A DNA stretch of 64,000 nucleotides from contig JAFGGO010000158.1 of assembly GCA_016930515.1 (NCBI GenBank), positions 59,632 through 123,631 on the forward strand, written 5' to 3'. The first letter of the stretch is position 1; the number at the start of each line of letters is the position of its first letter. The notes beneath the pieces are model-generated. The model was given only the letters and a program-made list of their open reading frames with translations, was not told the DNA's origin and made no database searches. Positions 8,382 to 16,877 of this stretch are shown piece by piece. Both the position numbers and the translations under genes were made by a program. Source of the stretch: Promethearchaeota archaeon (GTDB lineage Archaea; Asgardarchaeota; Lokiarchaeia; Sigyniarchaeales; SOKP01).

Positions 8382-8802
8382 CAAAATTTTAAGCGAAGAA
8401 AAAGTAATCGAGAAAAGATTATTTATAATTTCTATCGTCATTTCAATTTTGTTACAAATTTTAGGCTTATTTATCTATATTTGGCAATATAGTATTCTTC
8501 CCGGAATTATTGCGGGATTAATCAATAAAAAAGCGAGCCGAAGTATCATTGCAAGCGCAATTGGTGTTTTAAGCGTTTGGATTCCTTACATGTTATTTGC
8601 TTTTACGAGCAAAAACACATTTTTAACTCTGGATTATTTTGCGACTTTAATTTTTGGAGAGTTGGGGTATGGCCCCGTGCTTTTAATTGTTATTCTCTGC
8701 TTAGGAACAATACTTGGTGCCCTTGGGGGGGCTATAGGATATGGAACACACAATCTTTTATGTTTAAAACAATCTAATGAATCAAAAATCCAAATCCAAT
8801 AA
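8341..8802 (+). CDS. Small polytopic membrane protein
   Basis: Up to 153 residues with three or four hydrophobic segments (about 28-50, 55-65, 70-92 and 108-133) and a polar C-terminus. The frame begins inside the 3' end of the acylase gene; the start may be TTG at 8341 or TTG at 8362, the latter preceded by GAGTGAT. No family is recognised. The Gly-rich fourth segment (LGTILGALGGAIGYG) recalls small membrane proteins with packed helices. Overlap with the acylase suggests translational coupling and a role in handling or anchoring that enzyme, but this is inference. Confidence 0.6.
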   Translation: MKKRVIVLKNRTHSKILSEEKVIEKRLFIISIVISILLQILGLFIYIWQYSILPGIIAGLINKKASRSIIASAIGVLSVWIPYMLFAFTSKNTFLTLDYFATLIFGELGYGPVLLIVILCLGTILGALGGAIGYGTHNLLCLKQSNESKIQIQ

Positions 8803-8918
8803 ATTAAAGCTGATTTTAAATCTTTTAGAAGAATAAATTGCAAGTTAATTGAAAAAATAGGTCACGATTCTGGAATGGAATAAAGGAGACAATTTGAGAC
8901 AATATATGTCTTGGAAAT

Positions 8919-10298
8919 TTATTTCCAACTTTTTGCGTATTCTTTAAGAAATATCTTATAAAACCATTCTATTACATATTGGAAAAAAAAGCGCTCCCGA
9001 AGAACGTCATAGTGCGATTTTTCCCGAAGAGAAGTAAATTTTGCAATTTCTTCAGAAGTGAGTTTCTCTTGTTCAACCAATTTCATTCTTGCTTTAAATT
9101 GGTCTTCCATGCGAATCTCTCTAAAAATTAGATCTAGAGCTTTCGAAATTTTTTCCGTTAAATTGAGAATGTTATCTTCAGTAAGTATTGTTGATTGAAT
9201 GGATTCTTTTAAAAATATGGATATTCTTGTTAAAATTTGGTTCTTTCTGTATATGTTAATAACTTCGTCTTGTTTGATTTTTTTTTTCAAGTAGATTATT
9301 ATTTTTTTTCTCGTTTCTTTGTTAATGTGATACTCAGTTAATTGCCTGTCAAGCCTTTTTAAAAACTGTTGCTTGAAAAATTGTTTTTGTTTTACAATGA
9401 TAGCTTGATTTTCTGTTCGATCGCTACAGATCTCTATAACCTCTCCCTTAGGAGTTGAATATAAGAAACCGTGTCCTTGGGGACCGATTCCCTTGAATAA
9501 AACCATTGCGAGGCTGTAAAAATTGTAAATTCTTTTATCGAGTATCTTCTTGCGATTTCTTGAGATATTGGTGGGAGAAACTAAAATGGTTTTTTCATTA
9601 AATACATATTTTAAAAAGAGTTCAGAATTAGTTGATGTTTTTGAATTTGTGAAGCCTTGCTTCGCTTCTTCGTCAAAAGCGTTTAAAAAATGAGAAATAG
9701 GTCCCAAGTTCAAAACGCTCAAGCCATATGTAGAATAATGGTTAAAATACATTCGAATAAGATTCGCGCTGTCTAATTGGTTATATCGTAATAAATCAAA
9801 CCCGACATATGGCATTTCTTGAAAATACTCGTAAATTTCTTTAGGCATTTCAAATCTTATATAATATAAGAACGATGTGGAATACCCACCAAAGAGATCT
9901 TCCAAATTTTTAAGTAATAGGCGATCTTGTTTGATTTCTTCGATCAATTCCAAAGACTTAAGCGGAATTTCTTCCATTTCAAAAAGATTATATCGAAAAC
10001 AAAACCTCAAGAGGTTGATTATTTCACCTAAAAAGGTTTGATATTGATCGGTCATTGATGTTCTAAGCAGTTTTTTATGGAGTATTGAAATAATTTCAAG
10101 TCTTTTTGGAATGCGTTTAAGATCAAGGTGAATGTTAAAGGGTATTGATTTTTCTATCAAGGTTTTAAAACACTCAAGTTCTCCCTTTTCAAATAAGATC
10201 GATAGTTGTTGATGGAAATAATCTTCGAGTTCTTCTTGACTTTCTCCGATGTTGTTTTTTGACTTGATGATGTTGATAATATTATCCAAAGAAGTCAT
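8919..10298 (-). CDS. Conserved-looking hypothetical protein of 459 residues
   Basis: A soluble, helix-rich and basic protein that I do not recognise. It has no signal peptide or membrane segment. A central beta-like stretch reads MVLFKGIGPQGHGFLYSTPK followed by GEVIEICSDR, flanked by long charged helices. Codon use and AT content match the neighbours, so the frame is convincing as a gene. It lies immediately upstream (69 bp) of the Roadblock gene on the same strand and would be transcribed after it, so an association with the Roadblock/GTPase machinery is possible. No nucleotide-binding or metal motif is visible. Confidence 0.6.
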   Translation of the reverse strand: MTSLDNIINIIKSKNNIGESQEELEDYFHQQLSILFEKGELECFKTLIEKSIPFNIHLDLKRIPKRLEIISILHKKLLRTSMTDQYQTFLGEIINLLRFCFRYNLFEMEEIPLKSLELIEEIKQDRLLLKNLEDLFGGYSTSFLYYIRFEMPKEIYEYFQEMPYVGFDLLRYNQLDSANLIRMYFNHYSTYGLSVLNLGPISHFLNAFDEEAKQGFTNSKTSTNSELFLKYVFNEKTILVSPTNISRNRKKILDKRIYNFYSLAMVLFKGIGPQGHGFLYSTPKGEVIEICSDRTENQAIIVKQKQFFKQQFLKRLDRQLTEYHINKETRKKIIIYLKKKIKQDEVINIYRKNQILTRISIFLKESIQSTILTEDNILNLTEKISKALDLIFREIRMEDQFKARMKLVEQEKLTSEEIAKFTSLREKSHYDVLRERFFFQYVIEWFYKIFLKEYAKSWK

Positions 10299-10367
10299 TT
10301 ACAAGTAAGCACGATGATTTTCAATATAAATCATTATTAAAATCACATGTATGATAAAAAACTTGTT

Positions 10368-10739
10368 CTAATCTAATAGTTCTGCTATTTTTTTACTCAC
10401 GCTCTTGATATTAAGAAATACCATTCCCAAACTTGCCCCTGGTTTCGTTAGCGTGCATAAAATGGCGTTGTTTCCCGCTTTTGAAAGGATGATGTTTCCG
10501 TCTTCTCCTTCAATGAGAATCCTAGTTAATGTACCCCTCGATAGCTCTTCCACGGCTCGTTCAGAGACGCTTTGGATTGCAGCTGACATTGCGCTCACGA
10601 TCCCATCGTTAACATTTCTCGCTAGCGCAGAACAAATGGGAAGTCCTTGGACGCTTACGATGGAACTTCCTTGAACGTCTGAATTTACGCTTTCAAGCTT
10701 GCGTAAGAGTTCAGTCAATTGATCAATATTTTCGGACAG
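10368..10739 (-). CDS. Roadblock/LC7 domain protein, probable CTG start
   Basis: A single Roadblock/LC7 domain of about 120 residues: long first helix, SSIVSVQGLPICSAL, the AMSAAIQSVSERAVEEL helix, ILIEGEDGNIILSKAG and a closing helix. In bacteria and archaea these dimerise and act on small GTPases; in Asgard archaea they are greatly expanded. The ORF track starts at TTG 10718, which has no ribosome binding site. A perfect GGAGGAG at 10747-10753 lies 7 bases before CTG 10739, and the extra residues xSENIDQ extend the first helix as in the Roadblock protein at 58451. I therefore extend the gene to 10739. The next upstream gene, map, is divergent. Confidence 0.88.
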   Translation of the reverse strand: MSENIDQLTELLRKLESVNSDVQGSSIVSVQGLPICSALARNVNDGIVSAMSAAIQSVSERAVEELSRGTLTRILIEGEDGNIILSKAGNNAILCTLTKPGASLGMVFLNIKSVSKKIAELLD

Positions 10740-10942
10740 TAATATTCTCCTCCAATCGGTTGTACAGTATCGAGAGCGTGGATCGTTTCTATCTTCTTAG
10801 AATACTAGTAAGTAATTTATAACTTAATAATAGTTATGATATTAATATTTTATTCTTAATATAATTTAATATTAACATGTGTGACTAATAATAATTTATT
10901 AAATTAATAAATTAAAAATATTTTTATCTACTTTATAATCTA

Positions 10943-11923
10943 ATGACGGAGAATCAAAATTCAAAAAAAGCTTTGAAAGATAAAAAAAGCAACGAAGACC
11001 CTGAGAAAGAGGAAGAAGAAAAAAAATTAAAGCTAGATTCCCTTAAGAAAGCTGGAGAAATCGCAAAGGAAGTTAAAAAGATAATAAAACCAGAAATTAA
11101 GGTTGGTGCGAAAGTTCTAGATATAATAAACCTAACAGAATTAAAAATCAACGAATTAGGTGGTGGTATTGCCTTTCCTGCAAATGTGAGCGTAAATAAC
11201 ATTGCTGCTCATTATACATCTCCCTTAAGAGACGATAACTTGGTCATTGGTGATTCTGATCTTGTGAAACTAGATCTGGGAGTTCATGTGGAAGGATATA
11301 TAGTTGATACGGCTTACTCCGTAAATTTTAATGATGACGAGCTCCTTTCGAACATCGTCCAAGCTACTGAAGTTGCAGTTGACGCGGCTAAAATGATGGC
11401 AAAACCAGGCGTAAATACGAGAGAAATTGGAAAGAAAATCGAATCCATAGTAAAGGGTTTTAAATATAATCCAATTAAAGAATTAGGCGGACATCAAGTG
11501 GAACGATGGACCGTACACGGAAAAAAACAGCTACCCGAATTAGGCTCTCAGCGTGGAAGTACGATGGAAGAGGGAGATGTATTTGCAGTTGAAATATTTG
11601 CATCTACGGGTGAAGGATCCGTTCACGCCATGAATAATTCGTATATCTACGAAATTAACCCTTATTCTGGTAGGGTTCCGCTAAGAAGGAAAATCTCCAA
11701 ACAATTGTTAGGTTTTATCAGTAATAATTATAAGACGCTCCCTTTTGCAGAACGATGGTTATTAAAAGAGTTCAAGACAGGAGTAGCTTTTGGGCTTCAA
11801 GAACTAGTCCAACAGGGAAAACTACACGCTCACAATGTTCTTGCCGAAAAGAAGGGAGTATATGTGGCCCAAACAGAAGAAACAATTTTAATTACCGAAG
11901 ACGGATTCATACAACTAACATGA
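10943..11923 (+). CDS. map: Methionine aminopeptidase, type II
   Basis: Removes the initiator Met from nascent proteins in the cytoplasm. The 326-residue sequence holds the dimetal ligands in the usual order: His in the AAHYTSP block, Asp in KLDLGVHVEGYIVDTAYS, His in GGHQVERWTVHG, Glu in DVFAVEIFAST and Glu in QTEETILITEDG. The type II insertion lies between the last two ligands. The first 35 residues are a Lys/Glu-rich extension (KKSNEDPEKEEEEKKLK), reminiscent of the charged N-terminus of eukaryotic MetAP2, which archaeal enzymes usually lack. The GT4 gene follows 19 bp downstream. Confidence 0.93.
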   Translation: MTENQNSKKALKDKKSNEDPEKEEEEKKLKLDSLKKAGEIAKEVKKIIKPEIKVGAKVLDIINLTELKINELGGGIAFPANVSVNNIAAHYTSPLRDDNLVIGDSDLVKLDLGVHVEGYIVDTAYSVNFNDDELLSNIVQATEVAVDAAKMMAKPGVNTREIGKKIESIVKGFKYNPIKELGGHQVERWTVHGKKQLPELGSQRGSTMEEGDVFAVEIFASTGEGSVHAMNNSYIYEINPYSGRVPLRRKISKQLLGFISNNYKTLPFAERWLLKEFKTGVAFGLQELVQQGKLHAHNVLAEKKGVYVAQTEETILITEDGFIQLT

Positions 11924-11942
11924 TCAGATTTTAATATTATCA

Positions 11943-13055
11943 ATGAGACCATTGAATATTTGTTTAGTATCGCTTACGATTCCGCCTGATAGGCAGGATG
12001 GTGCGGCAAAATTCTTCAGGGGCATTTACGATTACCTCAAAAAACAAGGTCACAATGTCGTTTTGATTACTGGTAAGTGGGGAATGAGGCTAAACGATCC
12101 AAACATCTTTCAAATAAAGATAATAAAAAAAAGATTTATGTGGATGCCCCAATTCACGTTAGGCGCAATTAAATATCTTCGTTCTCACCGATTTGACATC
12201 GTTCACGGTAATGCACCAAAAGGGACATTGCCAATTATATTATCAAATACGAAAAATTTTATTACTACAATTCACGATTTAGGCCCCTTCGAAACAAGAT
12301 TTTCCCTATTTCCTATTGAAAAAAACCTCATTAAATATGTAGTAAGAAAAGCTAAGAATATAACTACTTGTTCAGAATCCATCAGAAGAGAAATTAAATA
12401 CTACAATCCGAGAATCGAGCTAGATAAAATCGTAAATTTATATTCCGCGATAGAGACGAAATTTAAACCCCTTCCCGAAAAAGCAAAAAACTTAAAAGAA
12501 AAACTGCGAATAAAGGGGCCTGTCCTGCTATATATTGGTCGTATTGCGCATTACAAGGGCATTGAAGATATCATTCGTGCTTACGAAATTGCTAAGGAAA
12601 AAATACCTGATCTTACTTTAGTAGTTGGTGGAAAACCAGATTTTATCATGAAATCTAAGTACGAAAGTTGGAAGCGAATTCATACAGAAATTAAGTTTGT
12701 TGGGTTCGTATCGGAGGAAGAAATTCCTGCTTATTATTCTATGGGGGATGTTTTCGTAACATATTCTCACGCGTCCGAAGGATTTGGTCTAACTCCTATT
12801 GAAGCCATAGCTTGTGGGACGCTTGTGATATGTTCTTCTTTACCCGCTTATAAGGAAGTACTCGAGGAAAATGGAGTTTTTGTTCCTCCAAAAAAACCCG
12901 ATTTGCTTGCCGAAAAAATTGTATATTGGATCAAAAATCCTGAAAAAAGGAACGAAATGGTAAAAAGAGCCCAACAATTCATTAAAAGGTACAGCTGGGA
13001 CGAAGTAGGAAGAAACCTTGAAAAACTTTATCTAAGATTTGTAGATGGACTTTAA
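11943..13055 (+). CDS. Glycosyltransferase family 4 protein
   Basis: A 370-residue GT-B fold glycosyltransferase. The N-terminal half has a Rossmann start (NICLVSLTIPPDRQDGAAKF with the Gly/Ala-rich acceptor loop) and the C-terminal half shows LLYIGRIAHYKGIEDIIRAY and the donor-binding EX7E motif in SEGFGLTPIEAIACGTLVI. It should transfer a sugar from an activated nucleotide onto a lipid-linked or surface glycan, acting at the cytoplasmic face of the membrane. No membrane helix is present. The location near DUF354, ALG7 and ribophorin I genes suggests a role in building N-glycans or surface polysaccharide. Confidence 0.9.
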   Translation: MRPLNICLVSLTIPPDRQDGAAKFFRGIYDYLKKQGHNVVLITGKWGMRLNDPNIFQIKIIKKRFMWMPQFTLGAIKYLRSHRFDIVHGNAPKGTLPIILSNTKNFITTIHDLGPFETRFSLFPIEKNLIKYVVRKAKNITTCSESIRREIKYYNPRIELDKIVNLYSAIETKFKPLPEKAKNLKEKLRIKGPVLLYIGRIAHYKGIEDIIRAYEIAKEKIPDLTLVVGGKPDFIMKSKYESWKRIHTEIKFVGFVSEEEIPAYYSMGDVFVTYSHASEGFGLTPIEAIACGTLVICSSLPAYKEVLEENGVFVPPKKPDLLAEKIVYWIKNPEKRNEMVKRAQQFIKRYSWDEVGRNLEKLYLRFVDGL

Positions 13056-13067
13056 AAATCATGTGAT

Positions 13068-14174
13068 TTATTCCAGGAGTTTTTTTTTAACCTGTTCAAA
13101 ACATATTTTAATGGGATTTTCCAAATTCTTGATTTTTTCCTTAAACGAAAGGTCAAATCTCCCCGGCTTGGGGCCCTCTTCGAGAATTTTTTCCGCCTTT
13201 TGAACTAATTCATTAGTATTTTTTATGTGTTGCAGGGGAAATTCGTTTTGGATTAAAAATCTTTCCTGAGGCGCTGATTCTCCAGGAAAATATTCGAGAC
13301 TTGGTACGTTCAGAAGACTAGATTCTCTAACTATGGTCCCTCCGCCACTAATAACGAGTGCTGCAAAAAAGCACAGGTCAACAATGTTTGGCAAATATCG
13401 TGTTATGATTATATTTCCTTCTTTTTTATACGATTCTAACTTCTCTTTGAGGTAGTTTTCCTGCATTTCGTTGCGAACTAGAAGGAGATATTTATGGTTA
13501 GGAAATTTTTTAAATAGAGGCGGCAATATTTGGCTGATTTTTGTTTCTTCGGGGTTCATGCTATTTATTAAATAACAAGCAAGAGAGGGTTCGCTTCTTA
13601 TCACGATATACTTGCCTTTCTCGAGATCAAATTTTTTTAACACTTCTGGTTTTGGAACATAGTCTGAAATCCATGCTATTTCGTCAAGACCATTATAACG
13701 TATGATCTTTTCTTTATCAGCGTGGTATTTAATATAGGATTCAATAGGAATGCACATTGGTGTTATTAATTTATCTATAAAAGGAAATAAAAGCTTGCAC
13801 ACGGGCATGTTACGAGGTTCGTCATTTATACCTATCGAAGGTAAACCCAGTCCATAGGCGATTCGGGTTCCTTCAATCGAGGAAAATGTTACGAAATGGT
13901 CAGGTGAAAATTTGATGATGTGTGGTAAAAGATCGTTTAACCTATCGATGTATGTTTGAAGTTTCTCCTCCAAGAGCGCACCTCCGTGCTTCCCCACTTT
14001 GATATAGTCCACACCGTGGTCGTCTAAGATCTTATAGGTTGAATCGTAATCGCGAGCGGTGATTAAAAGTTCAGCACCCTCTTCTTTAAACATCCTAAAT
14101 ATGGAATTAAACATTATTCCTGTTTTAGGTTGTTCCACATCAATCCATACTTTTTTTCCTTTGAGGCTCATCAT
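13068..14174 (-). CDS. DUF354 family protein (GT-B/UDP-GlcNAc 2-epimerase-like)
   Basis: A 368-residue DUF354 protein. Diagnostic segments are VWIDVEQPKTGIMFNSIFR at the N-terminus, SIEGTRIAYGLGLPSIGIND in the middle, and ISGGGTIVRESSLLNVPSLE plus YFPGES near the C-terminus, the region where a nucleotide-sugar would bind. The family is predicted to be GT-B folded, related to UDP-GlcNAc 2-epimerases and glycosyltransferases, but its reaction is not established. The start is ATG with AAGGGA upstream. It is on the minus strand downstream of mazG and Sec61-beta, and converges on the GT4 gene. Confidence 0.85.
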   Translation of the reverse strand: MMSLKGKKVWIDVEQPKTGIMFNSIFRMFKEEGAELLITARDYDSTYKILDDHGVDYIKVGKHGGALLEEKLQTYIDRLNDLLPHIIKFSPDHFVTFSSIEGTRIAYGLGLPSIGINDEPRNMPVCKLLFPFIDKLITPMCIPIESYIKYHADKEKIIRYNGLDEIAWISDYVPKPEVLKKFDLEKGKYIVIRSEPSLACYLINSMNPEETKISQILPPLFKKFPNHKYLLLVRNEMQENYLKEKLESYKKEGNIIITRYLPNIVDLCFFAALVISGGGTIVRESSLLNVPSLEYFPGESAPQERFLIQNEFPLQHIKNTNELVQKAEKILEEGPKPGRFDLSFKEKIKNLENPIKICFEQVKKKLLE

Positions 14175-14303
14175 TTTCCCTTGGGTATTTTTACTAAAAC
14201 AATAGCTAAAAATTTGTTACTCTTTTAATAATATTCGTTTTAGTTTAAAGGTGAAGAATAAGTAATAAAATGGAAAAATTAATCATTATAATTCGGGTAA
14301 ATT

Positions 14304-14612
14304 TTAGGTGTTTCTTGAGGAACATTTACATGGATTGTTATTACATTTTATACATTTCTTAGGATATTTTTCGAGTAAGGCGCTCTCTAAATCGATATTT
14401 AATAAATTTGCTAAAGAACTTGTCCAAGCCACGATATCTGCCATCTCATTTGAGATGTCCTTTAAGTTGAGGTTATGCGGTCCGTATTTTAGGAGATCGG
14501 CGAGTTCACCAATCTCTTCAACTAACCAGATGAAAGTTCTATCCACGCCTCGTTTAGAATCTTGATGATAGTAGAGGGTTTTCATTAATTCTTGAAAATC
14601 TGATATCTTCAT
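14304..14612 (-). CDS. MazG-like nucleotide pyrophosphohydrolase with Cys-rich tail
   Basis: A 102-residue single MazG/all-alpha NTP pyrophosphatase domain. The metal-binding pattern EEIGELADLLK (ExxE) and NEMADIVAW (ExxD) is intact, so it should hydrolyse a nucleoside triphosphate to the monophosphate and pyrophosphate, probably for house-cleaning. The C-terminal tail CIKCNNNPCKC adds four Cys that may bind a metal; this tail is found in some archaeal relatives. It follows the Sec61-beta gene by 21 bp on the same strand, so the two are probably co-transcribed. Confidence 0.85.
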   Translation of the reverse strand: MKISDFQELMKTLYYHQDSKRGVDRTFIWLVEEIGELADLLKYGPHNLNLKDISNEMADIVAWTSSLANLLNIDLESALLEKYPKKCIKCNNNPCKCSSRNT

Positions 14613-14633
14613 TAGTTCAGGCTTTTTCTGGGT

Positions 14634-14843
14634 TTAAGCGAAAATCCAGTTAAATAATCCAATATGTGCTAAAATTACAAGTACTATCAATCCTGCAGAA
14701 ATTAACGCGGTGGAAATTGGGCCGATCTTGATTCCAATGGACGAGTCCTCGAAAAACCTCATCAAACCAGCACCTCCCATTGGCATGGGAGCGTTACTCG
14801 CTCTCCTCTTTTTTCGTCTTGATTGACTTTTTCTTACAGACAT
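14634..14843 (-). CDS. secG: Preprotein translocase Sec61-beta/SecG subunit
   Basis: A 69-residue tail-anchored protein. The basic N-terminus (RKSQSRRKKRRASN) is followed by the family signature APMPMGGAGLMRFFEDSS and IGIKIGP, then one transmembrane helix (ALISAGLIVLVILAHIGLF) ending at the C-terminus. It is the small, non-essential subunit of the SecYE-beta protein-conducting channel and binds near the lateral gate. No Shine-Dalgarno sequence precedes the ATG, and a TATA-containing palindrome is centred 25 bases upstream, so the mRNA is likely leaderless. The divergent neighbour encodes a ribophorin I homologue. Confidence 0.95.
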   Translation of the reverse strand: MSVRKSQSRRKKRRASNAPMPMGGAGLMRFFEDSSIGIKIGPISTALISAGLIVLVILAHIGLFNWIFA

Positions 14844-14859
14844 TTGCGTTGTTAAAGTC

Positions 14860-14877
14860 TTGTATTTATAAATACAA
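14860..14877. promoter_or_regulatory. 18-bp perfect palindrome with TATA core between Sec61-beta and ribophorin I genes
   Basis: The sequence TTGTATTTATAAATACAA is its own reverse complement. Its centre lies 25 bases from the Sec61-beta ATG, the distance from a TATA box to an archaeal transcript start, which predicts a leaderless mRNA. On the other strand it is about 118 bases from the ribophorin I ATG. It may be a symmetric TATA element or an operator covering the TATA box. Confidence 0.5.
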
Positions 14878-14986
14878 TAAATTACTAAGAATAATAAATA
14901 TTGTTAAAAATTTAACCCTAATTTTAATAAATTTTTATTTATTGGATTAATTATTAATTGTTAATTTCAAGAAAAAGTATAAAATT

Positions 14987-16849
14987 ATGTTCAAGTCAAA
15001 ACTATCTCGATTGGTAGCATTAGGGCTTTTATTCGTAATCGTGGGAATATCACTAATACCAAAAATTCCTAATGAATATTGTCCCGATAATCGTGCAGGT
15101 GAAGATATTAAATTAGCTGCAGATATTATGGGGATGGATGATATCTTATTTACAAATGTAACAAGAATTGCGAACTTAAGTGGCTATGGCATTGTATATA
15201 TTGAAGATTATCTTGAATTTCAAAATAATTATGAAAATTCTATTAACATCATATATATTGGGATTTCGCCCCATTTTTCAGATAATCTCATATATCATCG
15301 CGCATTTAAGGGAAACAATAGCGAATCTCTATTAATTGAGCGGACTTCGTACATATCTAACGGTTATGAGATGATTGCTATAACCCTTGATGCCCCGTTA
15401 TATCCTGGTCAAAAAGCGAATATAAAATATGTTCATTCATATAGGGATTTAATTGAATATGTTGATTTAGGTAAAACTGATGAACAACATCTTATATTTT
15501 CTGGAAATGTTTTTCCTCTGCTTCCATATAGGGCATTAGGGGAGATTAAATCTTGGTATTACACACCGACACAAGTAGAGCCAGATGATAGTACTTGGAG
15601 GCTGATGGATAATGTATATAACTTCACATTCTTTTCTTATGAGAATTATCTTATTGCGAATGATCTACCATCACAGTATCTCGAACCTTTTATGAAAAAT
15701 ATGGGTGCAGAAATGAATTCATCAATAAAGTTCTACGAAATGGCACTTTCTAAACTGGAAATATCTGATATGAATAGGGAAATATTAATTTCTCCTTGGG
15801 GGATGATAAAAGTAACAGAAAGATTTCAACTTCAAAATAACGGATTTATAACTATCGATAAGATTCCTTTACACATTCCAAAAACCGCGTATGAAATATC
15901 TTTAACGGATTATTTAGGCGAAATTTCAAAAACAAACAATGGTGACGGCAAAATCGTCATTAATTTAATAAGCTTTGGAAATCGGCCAAAACTTACGGCG
16001 GGAAGCAGCATGTCATTAATAATGAGCTATTATCTTCCGTTCGAACAATATTCCTCAATAAATTGGTTCCAAGAATCTATAGAATTGAATATGTTAACCT
16101 CAACATTTGATTTTCTCGTAAAAGGCCAAACGGTCAATATTCGTATAGATGGATGTCAAAAAATGGATTATTGTACCATTACTCCAGATAAAGTTCAAAA
16201 ATCTCAAGGAGCTATTATCAATTCTTATTACTCTGATTTTGTAAGTCCATTCGAAAGTAAAGAAATTTTGATTACATTTACAATCAATGTCTTGGATTTA
16301 TCCATAAGACCCATAATATTCATGATTTTAATAGTAATGTTATGTGCTTCTTTCGCGGTTCTCTCTAAAAGAATCAAGAAAAGGCAAGGTGAGGATAAAC
16401 TCGAGCTTATTGGTGCTGAGCGCTTGCCCGTGCGCGAGATCCGAGAATACTGCTCTTTATGTGAAGAAAAAAATGCATTGATTATTGAAATAAGAACAAT
16501 GGACGATTTTCTTCAAAGGAAGAAAATACCTAAGAAAAAATATACTAGCGTCGTTCAAACCAACACGAAGAAGATTGAAGAAATAAACAACGAAATAATT
16601 CCTTTCAAGAATGTTCTCATAGAAACTAGTCTGGCTTTTGAAAATATTATTCGGAAAATCGATGTTTTTGACGCTGAAAGAGTTTCTATTGACGATAGCG
16701 TTAACCTTCTCGATGCTAGATACAAGCAGGGGAAACTACCTTCTAGAGCGGCTTATCAAAAACTTGCAGATGGATTCTTAAAAAGGAGGAGAAAGATCGA
16801 TAGGAACTACGACAAGCTCATCCAACAATTAAGGAGCTATTTGCTTTAA
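14987..16849 (+). CDS. Ribophorin I (OST1)-like oligosaccharyltransferase subunit
   Basis: A 620-residue type I membrane protein: signal segment at residues 8-27, a large extracytoplasmic part, one transmembrane helix near 441-463 and a 150-residue charged helical cytoplasmic tail. Several blocks follow the order of eukaryotic ribophorin I: early VYIEDYLEFQNN; then PGQKANIKYVHSYRDLIEY, corresponding to the PGAK..VETVYTH block; then a hydrophobic F.GN...PY patch (LIFSGNVFPLLPY); then ISPWGMIKVTERFQLQNNG, corresponding to the SHWGNI.VEE block; a PFE(Q)Y segment; the membrane helix; and the helical tail. Ribophorin I supports STT3 in N-glycosylation. No STT3 is in the window. It neighbours Sec61-beta and ALG7. 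Sequence similarity is remote, so a profile search or structure prediction should confirm it. Confidence 0.65.
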   Translation: MFKSKLSRLVALGLLFVIVGISLIPKIPNEYCPDNRAGEDIKLAADIMGMDDILFTNVTRIANLSGYGIVYIEDYLEFQNNYENSINIIYIGISPHFSDNLIYHRAFKGNNSESLLIERTSYISNGYEMIAITLDAPLYPGQKANIKYVHSYRDLIEYVDLGKTDEQHLIFSGNVFPLLPYRALGEIKSWYYTPTQVEPDDSTWRLMDNVYNFTFFSYENYLIANDLPSQYLEPFMKNMGAEMNSSIKFYEMALSKLEISDMNREILISPWGMIKVTERFQLQNNGFITIDKIPLHIPKTAYEISLTDYLGEISKTNNGDGKIVINLISFGNRPKLTAGSSMSLIMSYYLPFEQYSSINWFQESIELNMLTSTFDFLVKGQTVNIRIDGCQKMDYCTITPDKVQKSQGAIINSYYSDFVSPFESKEILITFTINVLDLSIRPIIFMILIVMLCASFAVLSKRIKKRQGEDKLELIGAERLPVREIREYCSLCEEKNALIIEIRTMDDFLQRKKIPKKKYTSVVQTNTKKIEEINNEIIPFKNVLIETSLAFENIIRKIDVFDAERVSIDDSVNLLDARYKQGKLPSRAAYQKLADGFLKRRRKIDRNYDKLIQQLRSYLL

Positions 16850-16877
16850 ATTATTTTTTTATTATTTTTCTAAGTTG

